Positions 41,082 to 50,261 of a stretch of 64,000 nt of DNA are shown here, one piece after another. Source of the DNA: Tropicimonas isoalkanivorans (lineage in GTDB: Bacteria; Pseudomonadota; Alphaproteobacteria; Rhodobacterales; Rhodobacteraceae). The stretch covers positions 1-64,000 of the forward strand of contig NZ_FOLG01000011.1 in NCBI RefSeq assembly GCF_900112335.1. Direction: 5' to 3'. The notes below the pieces were generated by a model that did no database searches, was not told the origin of the DNA, and worked only from the letters and a program-made list of their open reading frames with translations. Numbering within the stretch: position 1 is the stretch's first letter; each line of letters opens with the position of its first letter. The position numbers were made by a program, and so were the translations under genes.

Positions 41082-42413
41082 ATGACCCTAGCCTTCGCCC
41101 CCGAGCGGATCGAGACCTGGCCGCTTGAGCGCCTGCAGCCTTACGCGAAGAACGCGAAGGTGCACGGGCCCGACCAGGTCGCGAAGATCGCCGCCAGCAT
41201 GGCCGAGTTCGGCTGGACCGTGCCGTGCCTCGTCGGCGAGGACGGAGAACTGATTGCCGGCCACGGGCGCGTCCTGGCCGCCACGCAGCTCGGGCTGACC
41301 GAGGCGCCGGTGATCGTGCTCGGGCATCTGACCGAGGCGCAGAGGCGCGCCTACCGGATCGCGGACAACAAGCTCACGGAACTCGGCAGCTGGGACGAGG
41401 CGCTGCTCTCTTCCGAGCTGCAGGATCTGCTCGCGGACGACTACGACCTGTCGCTGGTCGGTTTCTCGGACGGCGAACTCGACAAGCTCCTGGCCTTCGA
41501 TCCGGACGGGGGCGGTGAAGAAGAAGGTGGCGCCGGGGGCTCTGTGCCTCCGGTGACCATCCCCGAGCCGCCGCGCAATCCGGCCTCGCGGTCGGGCGAT
41601 CTGTGGGTCCTCGGCGACCACCGGCTGCTCTGCGGGGACAGCACGAACCACGAAGATGTCCGCCGCCTGATGAACGGTGAGCGCGCCGTGCTGTTCGCGA
41701 CCGATCCGCCGTACCTCGTGGATTACGACGGATCGAACCACCCGACCCGCAACAAGGACTGGTCGCCGTCCTACGGCGTGACCTGGGACGACAGTTCACA
41801 GGGCGCGGAGCTCTACGACGGCTTCATCGCCGCGGCTGTCGCCGAGGCGATCACCGAGGACGCGGCCTGGTACTGCTGGCACGCCTCGCGCCGGCAGGCG
41901 ATGCTGGAAGTCTGCTGGGAAAAGGCCGGCGCCTTCGTCCATCAGCAGATCATCTGGGTAAAGGACCGCGGAGTCCTGACCCGGTCGCATTACCTCTGGA
42001 AGCACGAGCCCTGTTTCATGGGCTGGCGCCGCCCGAACCGCCCGCCGAAGGTGGCGGAGCAGACGCTGCCCTCGACCTGGGAGATGCCGTCCTTCGCGAA
42101 GGACGAGCGGCCCGACCACCCGACGCCTAAGCCGCTCGACGCGTTCGGCATCCCGATGCGCCAGCACGTCGCCCGCGGCGGCCTCTGCTACGAGCCCTTC
42201 TCCGGCTCCGGCTCGCAGATCATGGCGGGCGAGGCTAACGGCCGTCGCGTCTTCGCGATGGAGATCAGCCCGGCCTATGTCGACGTCGCCGTCGAGCGCT
42301 GGCAGGCCGAGACCGGCCGTGACGCGATCCTGGACGGCGACGGACGGACCTTCGGCGAGGTGAAGGCCGAGCGGCTGGACCAGTCTGCGAAGGACGAGGA
42401 TGCAGCCGCATGA
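41082..42413 (+). CDS. DNA methyltransferase with ParB-like N-terminal domain
   Basis: The 443-residue protein starts with a ParB/Srx-like domain (AKVHGPDQVAKIAASMAEFG, LIAGHGRVLAATQLG, residues 20-75) typical of phage orphan methylases. The MTase domain has DPPY at 208-211, before motif I (EPFSGSGSQ, about 365-375), which is the beta-class order. No cognate restriction gene is adjacent. It probably methylates phage DNA (adenine N6 or cytosine N4) to protect it or adjust host regulation. It overlaps the next gene by 4 bp. Confidence 0.93.
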   Translation: MTLAFAPERIETWPLERLQPYAKNAKVHGPDQVAKIAASMAEFGWTVPCLVGEDGELIAGHGRVLAATQLGLTEAPVIVLGHLTEAQRRAYRIADNKLTELGSWDEALLSSELQDLLADDYDLSLVGFSDGELDKLLAFDPDGGGEEEGGAGGSVPPVTIPEPPRNPASRSGDLWVLGDHRLLCGDSTNHEDVRRLMNGERAVLFATDPPYLVDYDGSNHPTRNKDWSPSYGVTWDDSSQGAELYDGFIAAAVAEAITEDAAWYCWHASRRQAMLEVCWEKAGAFVHQQIIWVKDRGVLTRSHYLWKHEPCFMGWRRPNRPPKVAEQTLPSTWEMPSFAKDERPDHPTPKPLDAFGIPMRQHVARGGLCYEPFSGSGSQIMAGEANGRRVFAMEISPAYVDVAVERWQAETGRDAILDGDGRTFGEVKAERLDQSAKDEDAAA

Positions 42414-42628
42414 AGCAGAGCCGGGCCATGTCGCTGGTCGAGGCCATCGCCAACGTGGTGGTCGGCTACGGCGTCGCCGTCTTGGCGTAGATACTGATCT
42501 TCCCGGTCTTCGGGCTGCACACGACACTGGCGCAGAACCTGAAGATGGGCGCGGTATTCACGGTCGTGAGCATCGCGCGGTCTTTCGTCCTGCGGCGGCT
42601 ATTCGAGGCAATTCGAGTTAGGAACTAG
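42410..42628 (+). pseudogene. DUF7220-like small membrane protein with in-frame amber codon
   Basis: The frame starts at the ATGA overlap with the methylase, reads MKQSRAMSLVEAIANVVVGYGVAVLA, then meets TAG at codon 27 (42488-42490). It continues in frame as ILIFPVFGLHT... to a natural TAG at 42626-42628. The reconstructed 72-residue protein has two membrane helices, as in DUF7220. Homologues, from memory, have glutamine (CAG) at the amber position, a one-base change. It is either an inactivated gene or relies on suppression. Confidence 0.72.
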
Positions 42629-43470
42629 GGATCGACGACCTGCGAAGTCGGCACACCGCGCCGGATTGCTGCCTGCCTGAGGCGGGGCCACGTCGCGTCT
42701 GAGATCGGCGTGACCATGTAGCCGTGATCAACGTCTCCTAGCATTGCCGAGTGGGCAGTGGGGCCCGCTCGCCAGAAGAGACCAATCAGCGCACAGAGGG
42801 CAGCATCAAGCTTGTCCTGATCGGACTTCCGAGGTTGAGCGGCGTTCCGCATCTGATGGGCCCATTCGGCAAGCCCCGGCACATTGAACCGCTCGGCTGA
42901 ACGCTCGACCACGCGCGCCACTGCCTGCCAGTCTTCCAAGCGGAATTTTTTCCGGTTCTGCGGATTGTACTTCGGAGCGCCGAGCCGCTGAGCGAAGCCG
43001 TCGTCGAGCGCGGGCAAAGCCAGCGCGGGGAATACTTCGATGAGGAAGTGGCCAGCAGACGCTGTACGCGCCTGAAGGGGATCCTCCGTCGCACAGAGAC
43101 CGGAAACAAAAGACCAAATCGGCGAGTCGTCGCAGAACATACCGATCTTGCTGCGGTTGGCCGGCTGAACGCCACCGCCGACAAAAGAAACGAGGGACGC
43201 AGCGACTTTGTCCACCGGGCGGCTGCCCGTGGCATTGGGCACTACCGTTGGCTGATCAAGCGCAACGAGGCTGACGGCGAAATCTTCGCGGAGCTCGTCG
43301 ATCAACCTTCGAGCCTGCGTGAACGAGACCAGTTGCGGTTCGTGGAACTGGACTTGGCCGTGGTCATCAAACGCCACGGCGCAGATCGCGCCCGGCGCCT
43401 TCGGGGCATCGGTCCACGCCGAATCAAAACCGAAAATGACTGTGCTGCTTTGCGGGTTCACGGAATCCAT
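42625..43470 (-). CDS. DUF429 domain protein (RNase H-like), phage cargo
   Basis: The 281-residue protein has the DUF429 features FGFDSAWTDAPKAPGAICAV, LVALDQPTVV, IEVFPALALP and SDQDKLDAALCALIGLFW, with acidic residues arranged like an RNase H-type fold. It lies on the minus strand, its stop meeting the stop of the DUF7220 remnant, so it is oriented against phage transcription. Cellular role unknown; prophage cargo position suggests host benefit or defence. The start is the ATG at 43470. Confidence 0.85.
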   Translation of the reverse strand: MDSVNPQSSTVIFGFDSAWTDAPKAPGAICAVAFDDHGQVQFHEPQLVSFTQARRLIDELREDFAVSLVALDQPTVVPNATGSRPVDKVAASLVSFVGGGVQPANRSKIGMFCDDSPIWSFVSGLCATEDPLQARTASAGHFLIEVFPALALPALDDGFAQRLGAPKYNPQNRKKFRLEDWQAVARVVERSAERFNVPGLAEWAHQMRNAAQPRKSDQDKLDAALCALIGLFWRAGPTAHSAMLGDVDHGYMVTPISDATWPRLRQAAIRRGVPTSQVVDP

Positions 43471-43520
43471 GTGGTCCTCCGCAAAGCAGCTTAGTCAAAG
43501 GATGCAAGGAATGCATTCGC

Positions 43521-44105
43521 TTACTTGCTCAGCTTGTACACCCTTCCGCGGCCCTCGACCTTCTCTGAGGTGACTTCGAGCCCGAGCTTTTTCTTGAGCG
43601 CGCCGGCGAAGGCGCCTCGGACCGTGTGCGGCTGCCATCCCGTTTCGGCGACGATCTCGTCGATGGTCGCGCCGCCGTCGGCGCGGAGCATCTCGATCAG
43701 CTTCGCCTGCTTCGTGCCCGTGCGCGGCGTGCGCGCCTTGGGTGCAGCGTCGGCCTCGGTGGGAGCGTCTTGCGGAGCCTCCGCACTCGGCGCCTCATTG
43801 GCGCCCGTGGGCGCGCTGTCGCCGCTCTCCGGCTCGACGCCGATGAGGGCGAGACCCGCGTCCGTGATGTGCAGGAGGATGGCGTTGCCGTCTTCGTCGT
43901 TTCGCCAGATGCGGTTGAGGGCGGCGTCGGCCTTGGTCTGGTTGTCGGTCGCGGTCTCGGCTATCAGCCCGCGCTTCAGCAGCGCGCCGACCACCTTTGC
44001 GGCGGCGCCGCCGCGAAGGGAGCCGGGGAGCGGCAGGACGTTGCGGTCCTCGCGTTGCGCAGCTGCGCTGAGGATCACGAGCTGGGTGTCGGAAAGCTTG
44101 GTCAT
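43521..44105 (-). CDS. DUF3489 domain protein
   Basis: The 194-residue protein ends in RTGTKQAKLIEMLRADGGATIDEIVAETGWQPHTVRGAFAGALKKKLGLEV, the DUF3489 winged-helix-like unit that is common in alphaproteobacterial phages and plasmids. The N-terminal half has a second winged-helix-like part (KLSDTQLVILSAAAQRE...LLKRGLIAE), joined by an acidic/Pro-rich linker. Probably a transcription factor of the prophage. Same strand as the next small gene. Confidence 0.88.
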   Translation of the reverse strand: MTKLSDTQLVILSAAAQREDRNVLPLPGSLRGGAAAKVVGALLKRGLIAETATDNQTKADAALNRIWRNDEDGNAILLHITDAGLALIGVEPESGDSAPTGANEAPSAEAPQDAPTEADAAPKARTPRTGTKQAKLIEMLRADGGATIDEIVAETGWQPHTVRGAFAGALKKKLGLEVTSEKVEGRGRVYKLSK

Positions 44106-44200
44106 GGGGTCGTCTCCGTTTTCGGGGCCGCGACCGTCGCGACCCTCCTACGACCCCGAGCCGCGCCTTGGCGCGGCAGGAGTTCCGGCGGTGCCGGAGA

Positions 44201-44473
44201 TCAGCGGGCGTGCTCGCCCTCGCCGAAGGCGCTGTCGGTGATGCGCTTCAGCAGGCTGGCGTAGTGTTCGAGGGTGCCGACCATGGCCCAGCCCGCCTCG
44301 TCGGGGTGGACGTTGAAGTGGTCGTCGCTGAGCGCCTGCAGGCGGGCGAGCATCTCGTCGATCTCGGCCTTCTTGCCGATGAAGGCGTTCAGCGCGGCTT
44401 CCTTGTTCCGGCGCGCCTTCTCGGCGCGGAGTTCGTGGCGCGGGGTGGTGATCGGGTTCAGGCGGGTGGTCAT
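44201..44473 (-). CDS. Small hypothetical phage protein
   Basis: The 90-residue helical protein (KARRNKEAALNAFIGKKAEIDEMLARLQAL and GWAMVGTLEHYASLLKRI) starts at 44473 in the leftward cluster just ahead of the DUF3489 gene. No family recognised. A longer frame to 44527 reaches across the phage late-region leader and is less likely. Confidence 0.75.
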   Translation of the reverse strand: MTTRLNPITTPRHELRAEKARRNKEAALNAFIGKKAEIDEMLARLQALSDDHFNVHPDEAGWAMVGTLEHYASLLKRITDSAFGEGEHAR

Positions 44474-44535
44474 CGTGGTGGCTCCGGGTGGGTTGCATCG
44501 TCCTTGTGGGATGGACGTTCGCTCCACACGCCCGG

Positions 44536-44552
44536 CTTATCAACTCGATAAG
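44536..44552. promoter_or_regulatory. Inverted repeat ahead of the terminase genes (candidate operator)
   Basis: CTTATC, 5 bases, GATAAG, located between the leftward cluster and the Nu1 gene. A GATAAT sequence (44568-44573) downstream could be a -10 element, with the dyad overlapping its -35 region. Position suits control of the late operon. Confidence 0.4.
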
Positions 44553-44584
44553 CACCTGACTTTGAATGATAATTGGAGCCGTCG

Positions 44585-45169
44585 ATGAAGGGCATGAGCG
44601 AGCGCCAGTACGCCGCCCATGTCGGGCTCTCGCGCGGCGCGATCCAGAAGGCGAAGGCGGCCGACCGGCTCGTCCTGCACGAGGATGGCAGCATCGACGC
44701 CGCGGCCTCGGACCGGCTGCGAGCGGAAGCGACGGACCCGTCGAAGACGAGGAAGGCGCCGGCACCGAAGCTGAAACCCGTGCCCGAGGCCGCCGTCGCC
44801 GCCGTCGGCGACACGCTACGGGAACAGGGGCTGTCCGCCCCGGCCGTCGGCGGCGGTACGACCTTCCTGCAGGCGAAGACCGCGAACGAGGTGCTGAAGG
44901 CGCAGGAGCGGCGCATCCGGCTCTCGAGGCTGAAGGGGGAACTGGTCGACCGCGCCCGGGCGGAGACGCTGATGTTCCGGCTCGCGCGCGACGAGCGCGA
45001 CGCCTGGGTGACGTGGCCGGCGCGCGTCGCGGCGTTGATGGCCTCCGAACTCACCGCGGCGCTGGTGGACGCGTACGAGGTGGAGGCAGCGCTGATGCAG
45101 AAGGTTCTGGAGGCCCATGTCCGCGCCCAGCTCGACAGCCTCGCGGAGATCCGACCCGGGCTTGGATGA
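44585..45169 (+). CDS. Terminase small subunit (Nu1-like)
   Basis: The 194-residue protein begins with a winged-helix-type DNA-binding domain, QYAAHVGLSRGAIQKAKAADRLV (residues 8-30), as in Nu1-like packaging proteins. An Ala/Pro-rich linker and a helical C-terminal oligomerisation region (RIRLSRLKGELVDRARAETLMFRLARDERD) follow. It starts at an ATG with GGAG six bases before it and overlaps the large subunit by 53 bp. Confidence 0.85.
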   Translation: MKGMSERQYAAHVGLSRGAIQKAKAADRLVLHEDGSIDAAASDRLRAEATDPSKTRKAPAPKLKPVPEAAVAAVGDTLREQGLSAPAVGGGTTFLQAKTANEVLKAQERRIRLSRLKGELVDRARAETLMFRLARDERDAWVTWPARVAALMASELTAALVDAYEVEAALMQKVLEAHVRAQLDSLAEIRPGLG

Positions 45170-47111
45170 CGATCTTGTCGGGTTCGACGGGTCCGCCGCG
45201 CTGATCCGTGCCTGGTTGCGGGGCCTGCGTCCCGACCCGGACCTGACCGTCTCGAGCTGGGCCGACCGCCACCGGAAGCTCGCCTCGCGCGCCTCGGCTG
45301 AGCCGGGGCAGTACAGGACCGCGCGCACGCCCTACATGCGCGAGATCATGGATCGGCTCTCGCCCGGCGATCCGACACAGCGGATCGTGTTCATGAAGGC
45401 CGCACAGGTCGGCGCGACCGAAGCCGGCAATAACTGGATCGGCTTCGTCATCCACCAGGCGCCGGGCCCGATGCTCGCGGTCCAGCCGACGGTGGAACTG
45501 GCCAAGCGCAACTCGCGGCAGCGGATCGACCCGCTGATCGACGAGAGCCCCGAGCTGCGGGAGCGGGTGAAGCCCGCGCGCTCGCGCGACGCGGGCAACA
45601 CGATGCTGTCGAAGGAGTTCGCAGGCGGCATCCTGATCATGACCGGCGCGAACTCGGCGGTCGGGCTGCGCTCCACCCCGGCGCGCTACATCTTCCTCGA
45701 CGAGGTCGACGCCTATCCCGCCTCGGCCGACGAGGAGGGTGACCCGGTGACGCTGGCCGAGGCGCGGTCGCTGACCTTCGCCCATCGGCGCAAGGTGTTC
45801 CTGGTCTCGACCCCGACCATCCGGGGGCTGAGCCGGATCGAGCGCGAGTTCGAGGCCAGCGACCAGCGCCGGTTCTTCGTACCGTGCCCGCATTGCGACG
45901 CGATGCAGTGGCTGAAGTTCGACCGGCTGCGCTGGGAGAAGGGGCGGCCGGAGACGGCCGAGTATCACTGCGAGGGCTGCGACATGCCCATCGCGGAGCA
46001 CCACAAGACGAGGATGCTCGAGCGCGGCGAGTGGCGTGCGACCGCCACGGCTACCGATCCCACGACGGTCGGCTACCACCTGTCGGCGCTCTACTCGCCG
46101 GTGGGTTGGCTCAGCTGGCAGCGGATCGCGCGGGCGCATGAGGCGGCACGGGGTAGCGACGAGGCGATGCGGGCGTTCCGGAACACCATCCTCGGAGAGA
46201 CGTGGATGGAGACCGGCGAGGCGCCCGACTGGCAACGGCTGGCGGACCGGCGCGAGTCGTGGGTGTCGGGCACGGTGCCGGAACGCAGTCTGTTCCTGAC
46301 CGCAGGCGCCGACGTTCAGAAGGACCGGATCGAGGTCGATGTATGGGCCTGGGGCCGAGGCCTGGAAAGCTGGCTCGTCGATCATCTCGTGCTCGAAGGC
46401 GGGCCCGGCGATCCGGCCTGCTGGCAGCAGCTGACCGACCTGCTCGGGCGAACATGGGCGCATGGGTCTGGCCAGCGGATGACGCTTGCCCGGCTCGCCA
46501 TCGACACGGGGTATGAGACCAGCGCGGTCTATGCCTGGTCGCGCCAGGTGGGCTTCGCGCAGGTGGCGCCGGTGAAGGGCGTCGAGGGGTTCGCGCGAAC
46601 GAGTCCGGTGACCGGGCCGACCTATGTCGACGCGACCGTCGCGGGCAAGCGGCTCCGGCGCGGCGCCCGGCTCTGGACCGTGGCCACATCGACCTTCAAG
46701 GCCGAGACCTATCGCTTCCTGCGGCAGGACCGGCCGACGAGGGAAGAACAGGCGGCGGGCGCGCTGTGCCCGCCCGGCACGATCCACCTGCCGGACTGGG
46801 CGGACGGCGAATGGCTGAAGCAGCTGACCGCCGAGCAGCTGGTGACCGTGCGCACGAAACGCGGCTTCGCGCGGCTCGAATGGCAGAAGCTGCGCGAGCG
46901 CAACGAGGCGCTGGACACACGGGTCTATGCCCGTGCGGCGGCGTGGATCGCGGGCGCGGACCGCTGGCCCGAGGCGCGCTGGGCTGATCTGGAGGCCCAG
47001 CTCGGGGTGGCGAAGCAGGACGGACCCGAGGCCGGACCGGGAACGCCGGTGCACGTTGAGAGACGAACCTCGCCGCGCCGGCGCACGGTGCGCTCAAGCT
47101 ACATGAGGTGA
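45117..47111 (+). CDS. Terminase large subunit (lambda GpA family)
   Basis: The 664-residue packaging motor/nuclease has the GpA-type ATPase: FMKAAQVGATEAGNNW (93-106) as Walker A and IFLDEVDAYP (192-200) as Walker B. A paired-cysteine zinc knuckle follows (CPHC then CEGC), and nuclease-domain acidic residues include DVQKDRIEVDVWAWGRG. It cuts concatemers at cos and drives DNA into the procapsid. The 5' end overlaps the small subunit. Confidence 0.94.
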   Translation: MSAPSSTASRRSDPGLDDDLVGFDGSAALIRAWLRGLRPDPDLTVSSWADRHRKLASRASAEPGQYRTARTPYMREIMDRLSPGDPTQRIVFMKAAQVGATEAGNNWIGFVIHQAPGPMLAVQPTVELAKRNSRQRIDPLIDESPELRERVKPARSRDAGNTMLSKEFAGGILIMTGANSAVGLRSTPARYIFLDEVDAYPASADEEGDPVTLAEARSLTFAHRRKVFLVSTPTIRGLSRIEREFEASDQRRFFVPCPHCDAMQWLKFDRLRWEKGRPETAEYHCEGCDMPIAEHHKTRMLERGEWRATATATDPTTVGYHLSALYSPVGWLSWQRIARAHEAARGSDEAMRAFRNTILGETWMETGEAPDWQRLADRRESWVSGTVPERSLFLTAGADVQKDRIEVDVWAWGRGLESWLVDHLVLEGGPGDPACWQQLTDLLGRTWAHGSGQRMTLARLAIDTGYETSAVYAWSRQVGFAQVAPVKGVEGFARTSPVTGPTYVDATVAGKRLRRGARLWTVATSTFKAETYRFLRQDRPTREEQAAGALCPPGTIHLPDWADGEWLKQLTAEQLVTVRTKRGFARLEWQKLRERNEALDTRVYARAAAWIAGADRWPEARWADLEAQLGVAKQDGPEAGPGTPVHVERRTSPRRRTVRSSYMR

Positions 47112-47114
47112 TCC

Positions 47115-47330
47115 ATGGCCACGGCCGCAGAGCTCCGCGCCCGCCGCGACGCGCTGACCGCGCAGCGATCCTCGGGCGTGGCGCGGGTCAGCTATGACGG
47201 CAAGACCGTGGACTATCGCAGCGTGGCCGAGATCGACCGGGCCATCGAGGCGCTGGATCGCGAGATCGCCGTGGCCGAGGGGCGTCGGATTGTCCGGCAG
47301 CTGCGCGTGACGACAGCAAAGGGGCTCTGA
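47115..47330 (+). CDS. gpW-like head-tail joining protein
   Basis: This 71-residue protein (AAELRARRDALTAQRSSG, SVAEIDRAIEALDREIAVAEG) has the size and helix-beta-helix pattern of lambda gpW, which seals the portal. It lies between terminase and portal, gpW's usual place. Confidence 0.88.
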   Translation: MATAAELRARRDALTAQRSSGVARVSYDGKTVDYRSVAEIDRAIEALDREIAVAEGRRIVRQLRVTTAKGL

Positions 47331-47333
47331 GCC

Positions 47334-48854
47334 ATGGGCCTCTTCGACCGTTTCCGCCGCCGCGCCGCCGGCGGGCCTGCTGCCGTGCGCGCCCGACTCG
47401 AGGGCGCCATGGCGAAGCGGCGGCTGCGCGGCTGGAACCCGCCGCTCGAGAACATCAATGCGCTGGTCGCCTCCGGTGGCCCGCGTCTGCTGGCGCGGTC
47501 CCGCGAACTCGTGGTGACCAACGGCTATGCCGCCAACGCCTGCGAGGCCTTCGCCGCAAACCTCGTCGGCGACGGGATCAAGCCCTCGTCGCTGATCGGG
47601 GACGCGGATCTCCGCGATCGGGTTCAGCGGCTCTGGCTCGCCTGGACCGACGAGGCCGACGCCGACGGTCTGACCGACTTCTACGGCCTGCAGGCCATGG
47701 TCGCGCGCGAGATGTTCGTCGCGGGCGAATGCTTCGTCCGGCTCCGACCCCGTCGCGCGGAGGACGGACTTCTGGTGCCGCTGCAGCTGCAACTGCTCCA
47801 GTCCGAGATGCTGCCCTTCGAGAAGACCGAGACGGCAGCCAACGGCAATCGCATCCGATGCGGGATCGAGTTCGACGCCATCGGCCGACGGGTGGCTTAC
47901 CACTTCCGCCGCCGGCATCCGGGCGACAGCACCGACCAGGGGGCGGTGATCCCGGAGACGGTGCGCGTGCCTGCGGCGGACGTGCTGCACATCTACCGCC
48001 CCATCGACGCGGGCCAGATCCGGGGGCTGCCGCATATCGCGCCGGCGATGGTGCGGCTGTTTCTGCTCGACCAATACGACGACGCCGAACTCGACAGGAA
48101 GAAGACCGCGGCGATGTTCGCGGGCTTCATCACCAAGACCGCGCCAGAAGAGCCGATGATGGGCGAGGCCGAGGCGGATCTCGACGGCGCGGCCATTGCG
48201 AGCCTCGAGCCCGGCACGATGCAGGTGCTGCTGCCGGGCGAGGACGTGAAGTTCTCTTCGCCGGCCGATGTCGGCGGCGGCTACGAGGCCTTCCAGTACC
48301 GCACGCTGCTGGCGGTCTCGGCCTCGCTGGGGCTGCCGTATCACCTCGTCACCGGGGATGTGCGGCAGGCGAACTACTCATCCCTGCGCGCCGAACTCGT
48401 CGAGTTCCGCCGCCGCATCGGCCAGCTGCAGCACGGCGTGATCGTGCACCAGCTCTGTCGCGCGGTGTGGCAGCGTTGGCTGGAGACGGCGGTGCTCGCT
48501 GGCGCGCTCGATGCCGATCCCGCGACGGTGCGACCGGTGCAATGGATCCCGCCGCGCTGGGACTGGGTCGATCCGCTGAAGGACATCCAGGCGCAGGTGC
48601 TGGCGATGGAGGCCGGCATCACCTCGCGGCGCAAGGTGGTCGAGGCCACCGGCTACGACATCGAGGAAGTCGACCGCGAGAACGCGGCCGACGCCGCGCG
48701 CGCGACTGGCCTCGGCCTGCGCTACCGCACGAGCCCCGGAGAGACGCAGGGCGCTCGCGCGACGCCCGCGACGCGGCCGGACCCGGCCGCTGGCGCCGGC
48801 AACGACACGGACGACGGCGCGGCGGCGACCGATCCGGCCACCGAACAGGAGTGA
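47334..48854 (+). CDS. Portal protein (lambda family)
   Basis: The 506-residue protein carries portal-type features: LEGAMAKRRLRGWNPP, NGYAANACEAFAANLVGDGIKP, AGECFVRLRPRR and IPPRWDWVDPLKDIQAQVLAMEAG. Twelve copies would form the DNA channel. Three bases follow gpW's stop. The C terminus is Ala/Asp-rich. Confidence 0.93.
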   Translation: MGLFDRFRRRAAGGPAAVRARLEGAMAKRRLRGWNPPLENINALVASGGPRLLARSRELVVTNGYAANACEAFAANLVGDGIKPSSLIGDADLRDRVQRLWLAWTDEADADGLTDFYGLQAMVAREMFVAGECFVRLRPRRAEDGLLVPLQLQLLQSEMLPFEKTETAANGNRIRCGIEFDAIGRRVAYHFRRRHPGDSTDQGAVIPETVRVPAADVLHIYRPIDAGQIRGLPHIAPAMVRLFLLDQYDDAELDRKKTAAMFAGFITKTAPEEPMMGEAEADLDGAAIASLEPGTMQVLLPGEDVKFSSPADVGGGYEAFQYRTLLAVSASLGLPYHLVTGDVRQANYSSLRAELVEFRRRIGQLQHGVIVHQLCRAVWQRWLETAVLAGALDADPATVRPVQWIPPRWDWVDPLKDIQAQVLAMEAGITSRRKVVEATGYDIEEVDRENAADAARATGLGLRYRTSPGETQGARATPATRPDPAAGAGNDTDDGAAATDPATEQE

Positions 48855-48858
48855 CGAC

Positions 48859-49866
48859 ATGGCAAGCTGGTATGCGATCCGCGCCCGGGGGACCGGTGCG
48901 GAAGTGGCGATCTATGACGAGATCGGCGCCTACGGGGTCTCGGCGAAGGGGTTCCTGGCCGAACTGGGCGCGCTGCCTGAGGGCACGCCCGTCGACCTGC
49001 GGCTGAACAGCCCCGGCGGATCGGTCTTCGACGCTGTCGCGATCCACAACGCGATCAAGCGCCACGAGGGCCCAGTCACGGTCTGGATCGACGGCATCGC
49101 CGCCTCGGCCGCCTCCTATATCGCCATGGCCGGCGACGAGATCGTCATGCCCGAGAACGCCTTCCTGATGATCCACGATCCCTCGGGGCTGGTCATGGGC
49201 ACGGCGGAGGAAATGCGCGCCATGGCCGAGGCGCTCGACAAGGTGAAAGGCAGCCTCGTCTCGGGCTACGCCGGGAAATCTGGCCGGACACCGGAAGAGG
49301 TCTCCGCGCTGATGGCAGCCGAGACCTGGTTCGACGCGTCGGACGCGGTGGCGCAGGGCTTCGCCGACCGGCTGATCGAGCCCGTCCGCATCGCAGCAGC
49401 CTTCGACATCGGGCGTTTCCGCAACGCGCCGCCGGTGCTGGTGGAGCAGGTCGAAGCCGAACCGGAGCCCGGCGACGATTCCGACGGCACAAACACCGAG
49501 GCTACCGACGACGTCGCCGACGGCGATCATGTCGAGGACCAGCCGGCCGCCGCTTCCGATACCCCGGAGCCGCCGGCCGAGACGCCACCGCCCAGCGGCG
49601 CGCCGCCAGATCCCGCTGTGATCCGGGCCGAGGCCATTGGCCACGCCCGCGCCGTCGTCGATCTCTGCCGCCTTGCGGGCAAGCCGCAGATGGCCGGCCG
49701 CTTCCTCGAACAGGACGCGAGCCTCGACGAGGTTCGCACCGCACTCCTCGCCGCCAAGGCCGAGGCCGAGCCCGAGATCGCACCCCATCACCCGCAGCCC
49801 GGCCGCTCGTCGGCCGCGCGCCCCTGGGGCGAGATCGTCGCCAACACCTTCAAATTGAAAGGATGA
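48859..49866 (+). CDS. ClpP-related head maturation protease with scaffold tail
   Basis: The 335-residue protein has a ClpP-like domain (residues 1-185): LNSPGGSVFDAVAIHNAI, GIAASAASYIAMAG with catalytic Ser 83, and LMIHDPSG with His 106. The C-terminal 150 residues form an acidic/Pro-rich linker and a helical scaffold-like segment. As in lambda gpC/Nu3, protease and scaffold are one product or could be split by internal initiation. Confidence 0.92.
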   Translation: MASWYAIRARGTGAEVAIYDEIGAYGVSAKGFLAELGALPEGTPVDLRLNSPGGSVFDAVAIHNAIKRHEGPVTVWIDGIAASAASYIAMAGDEIVMPENAFLMIHDPSGLVMGTAEEMRAMAEALDKVKGSLVSGYAGKSGRTPEEVSALMAAETWFDASDAVAQGFADRLIEPVRIAAAFDIGRFRNAPPVLVEQVEAEPEPGDDSDGTNTEATDDVADGDHVEDQPAAASDTPEPPAETPPPSGAPPDPAVIRAEAIGHARAVVDLCRLAGKPQMAGRFLEQDASLDEVRTALLAAKAEAEPEIAPHHPQPGRSSAARPWGEIVANTFKLKG

Positions 49867-49870
49867 CACC

Positions 49871-50236
49871 ATGACCACGCTGGTCGAAGGGAAACACCCC
49901 GGCGGCTTCCTCGTCTGGGAAGCCTTCCGCGACTACACCCGCGAGACGATCACCGTCACCGCGGGCACGCTCGAACCCGGCACCGTGCTCGGCAAGATCA
50001 CCGCCAGTGGCAAATACACCGCGCACGATCCGGCCGCTGTCGACGGGACCGAGACCGCCGTCGCGGTGCTTTGGGGCAAGGCGGATGCGTCCGGTGGCGA
50101 TGCGCCCGCGGTCGCCATCGTCCGCGGTCCCGCCATCGTCAACCGCCACGACCTCGTCTTTGCCGGAACGCCCAGCGAGGGAGAGATCGCGTCCGCCCAC
50201 ACGGCGCTCCTCGCCGCGGGCATCCTCGTCCGCTGA
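49871..50236 (+). CDS. Head decoration protein (gpD family)
   Basis: The 121-residue protein ends in IVRGPAIVNRHDLVFAGTP... and begins VEGKHPGGFLVWEAFRDYTRETITV, matching lambda gpD-like proteins that bind the expanded capsid. It is placed between protease and major capsid protein as in lambda. Confidence 0.9.
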   Translation: MTTLVEGKHPGGFLVWEAFRDYTRETITVTAGTLEPGTVLGKITASGKYTAHDPAAVDGTETAVAVLWGKADASGGDAPAVAIVRGPAIVNRHDLVFAGTPSEGEIASAHTALLAAGILVR

Positions 50237-50261
50237 TCCAATTCCGACAGGAGGCATCCTC

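Noticed and set aside
45051-47054. Minus-strand frame of 667 codons opposite the terminase
   Set aside because: Shadow of the terminase large subunit; no coherent protein features.
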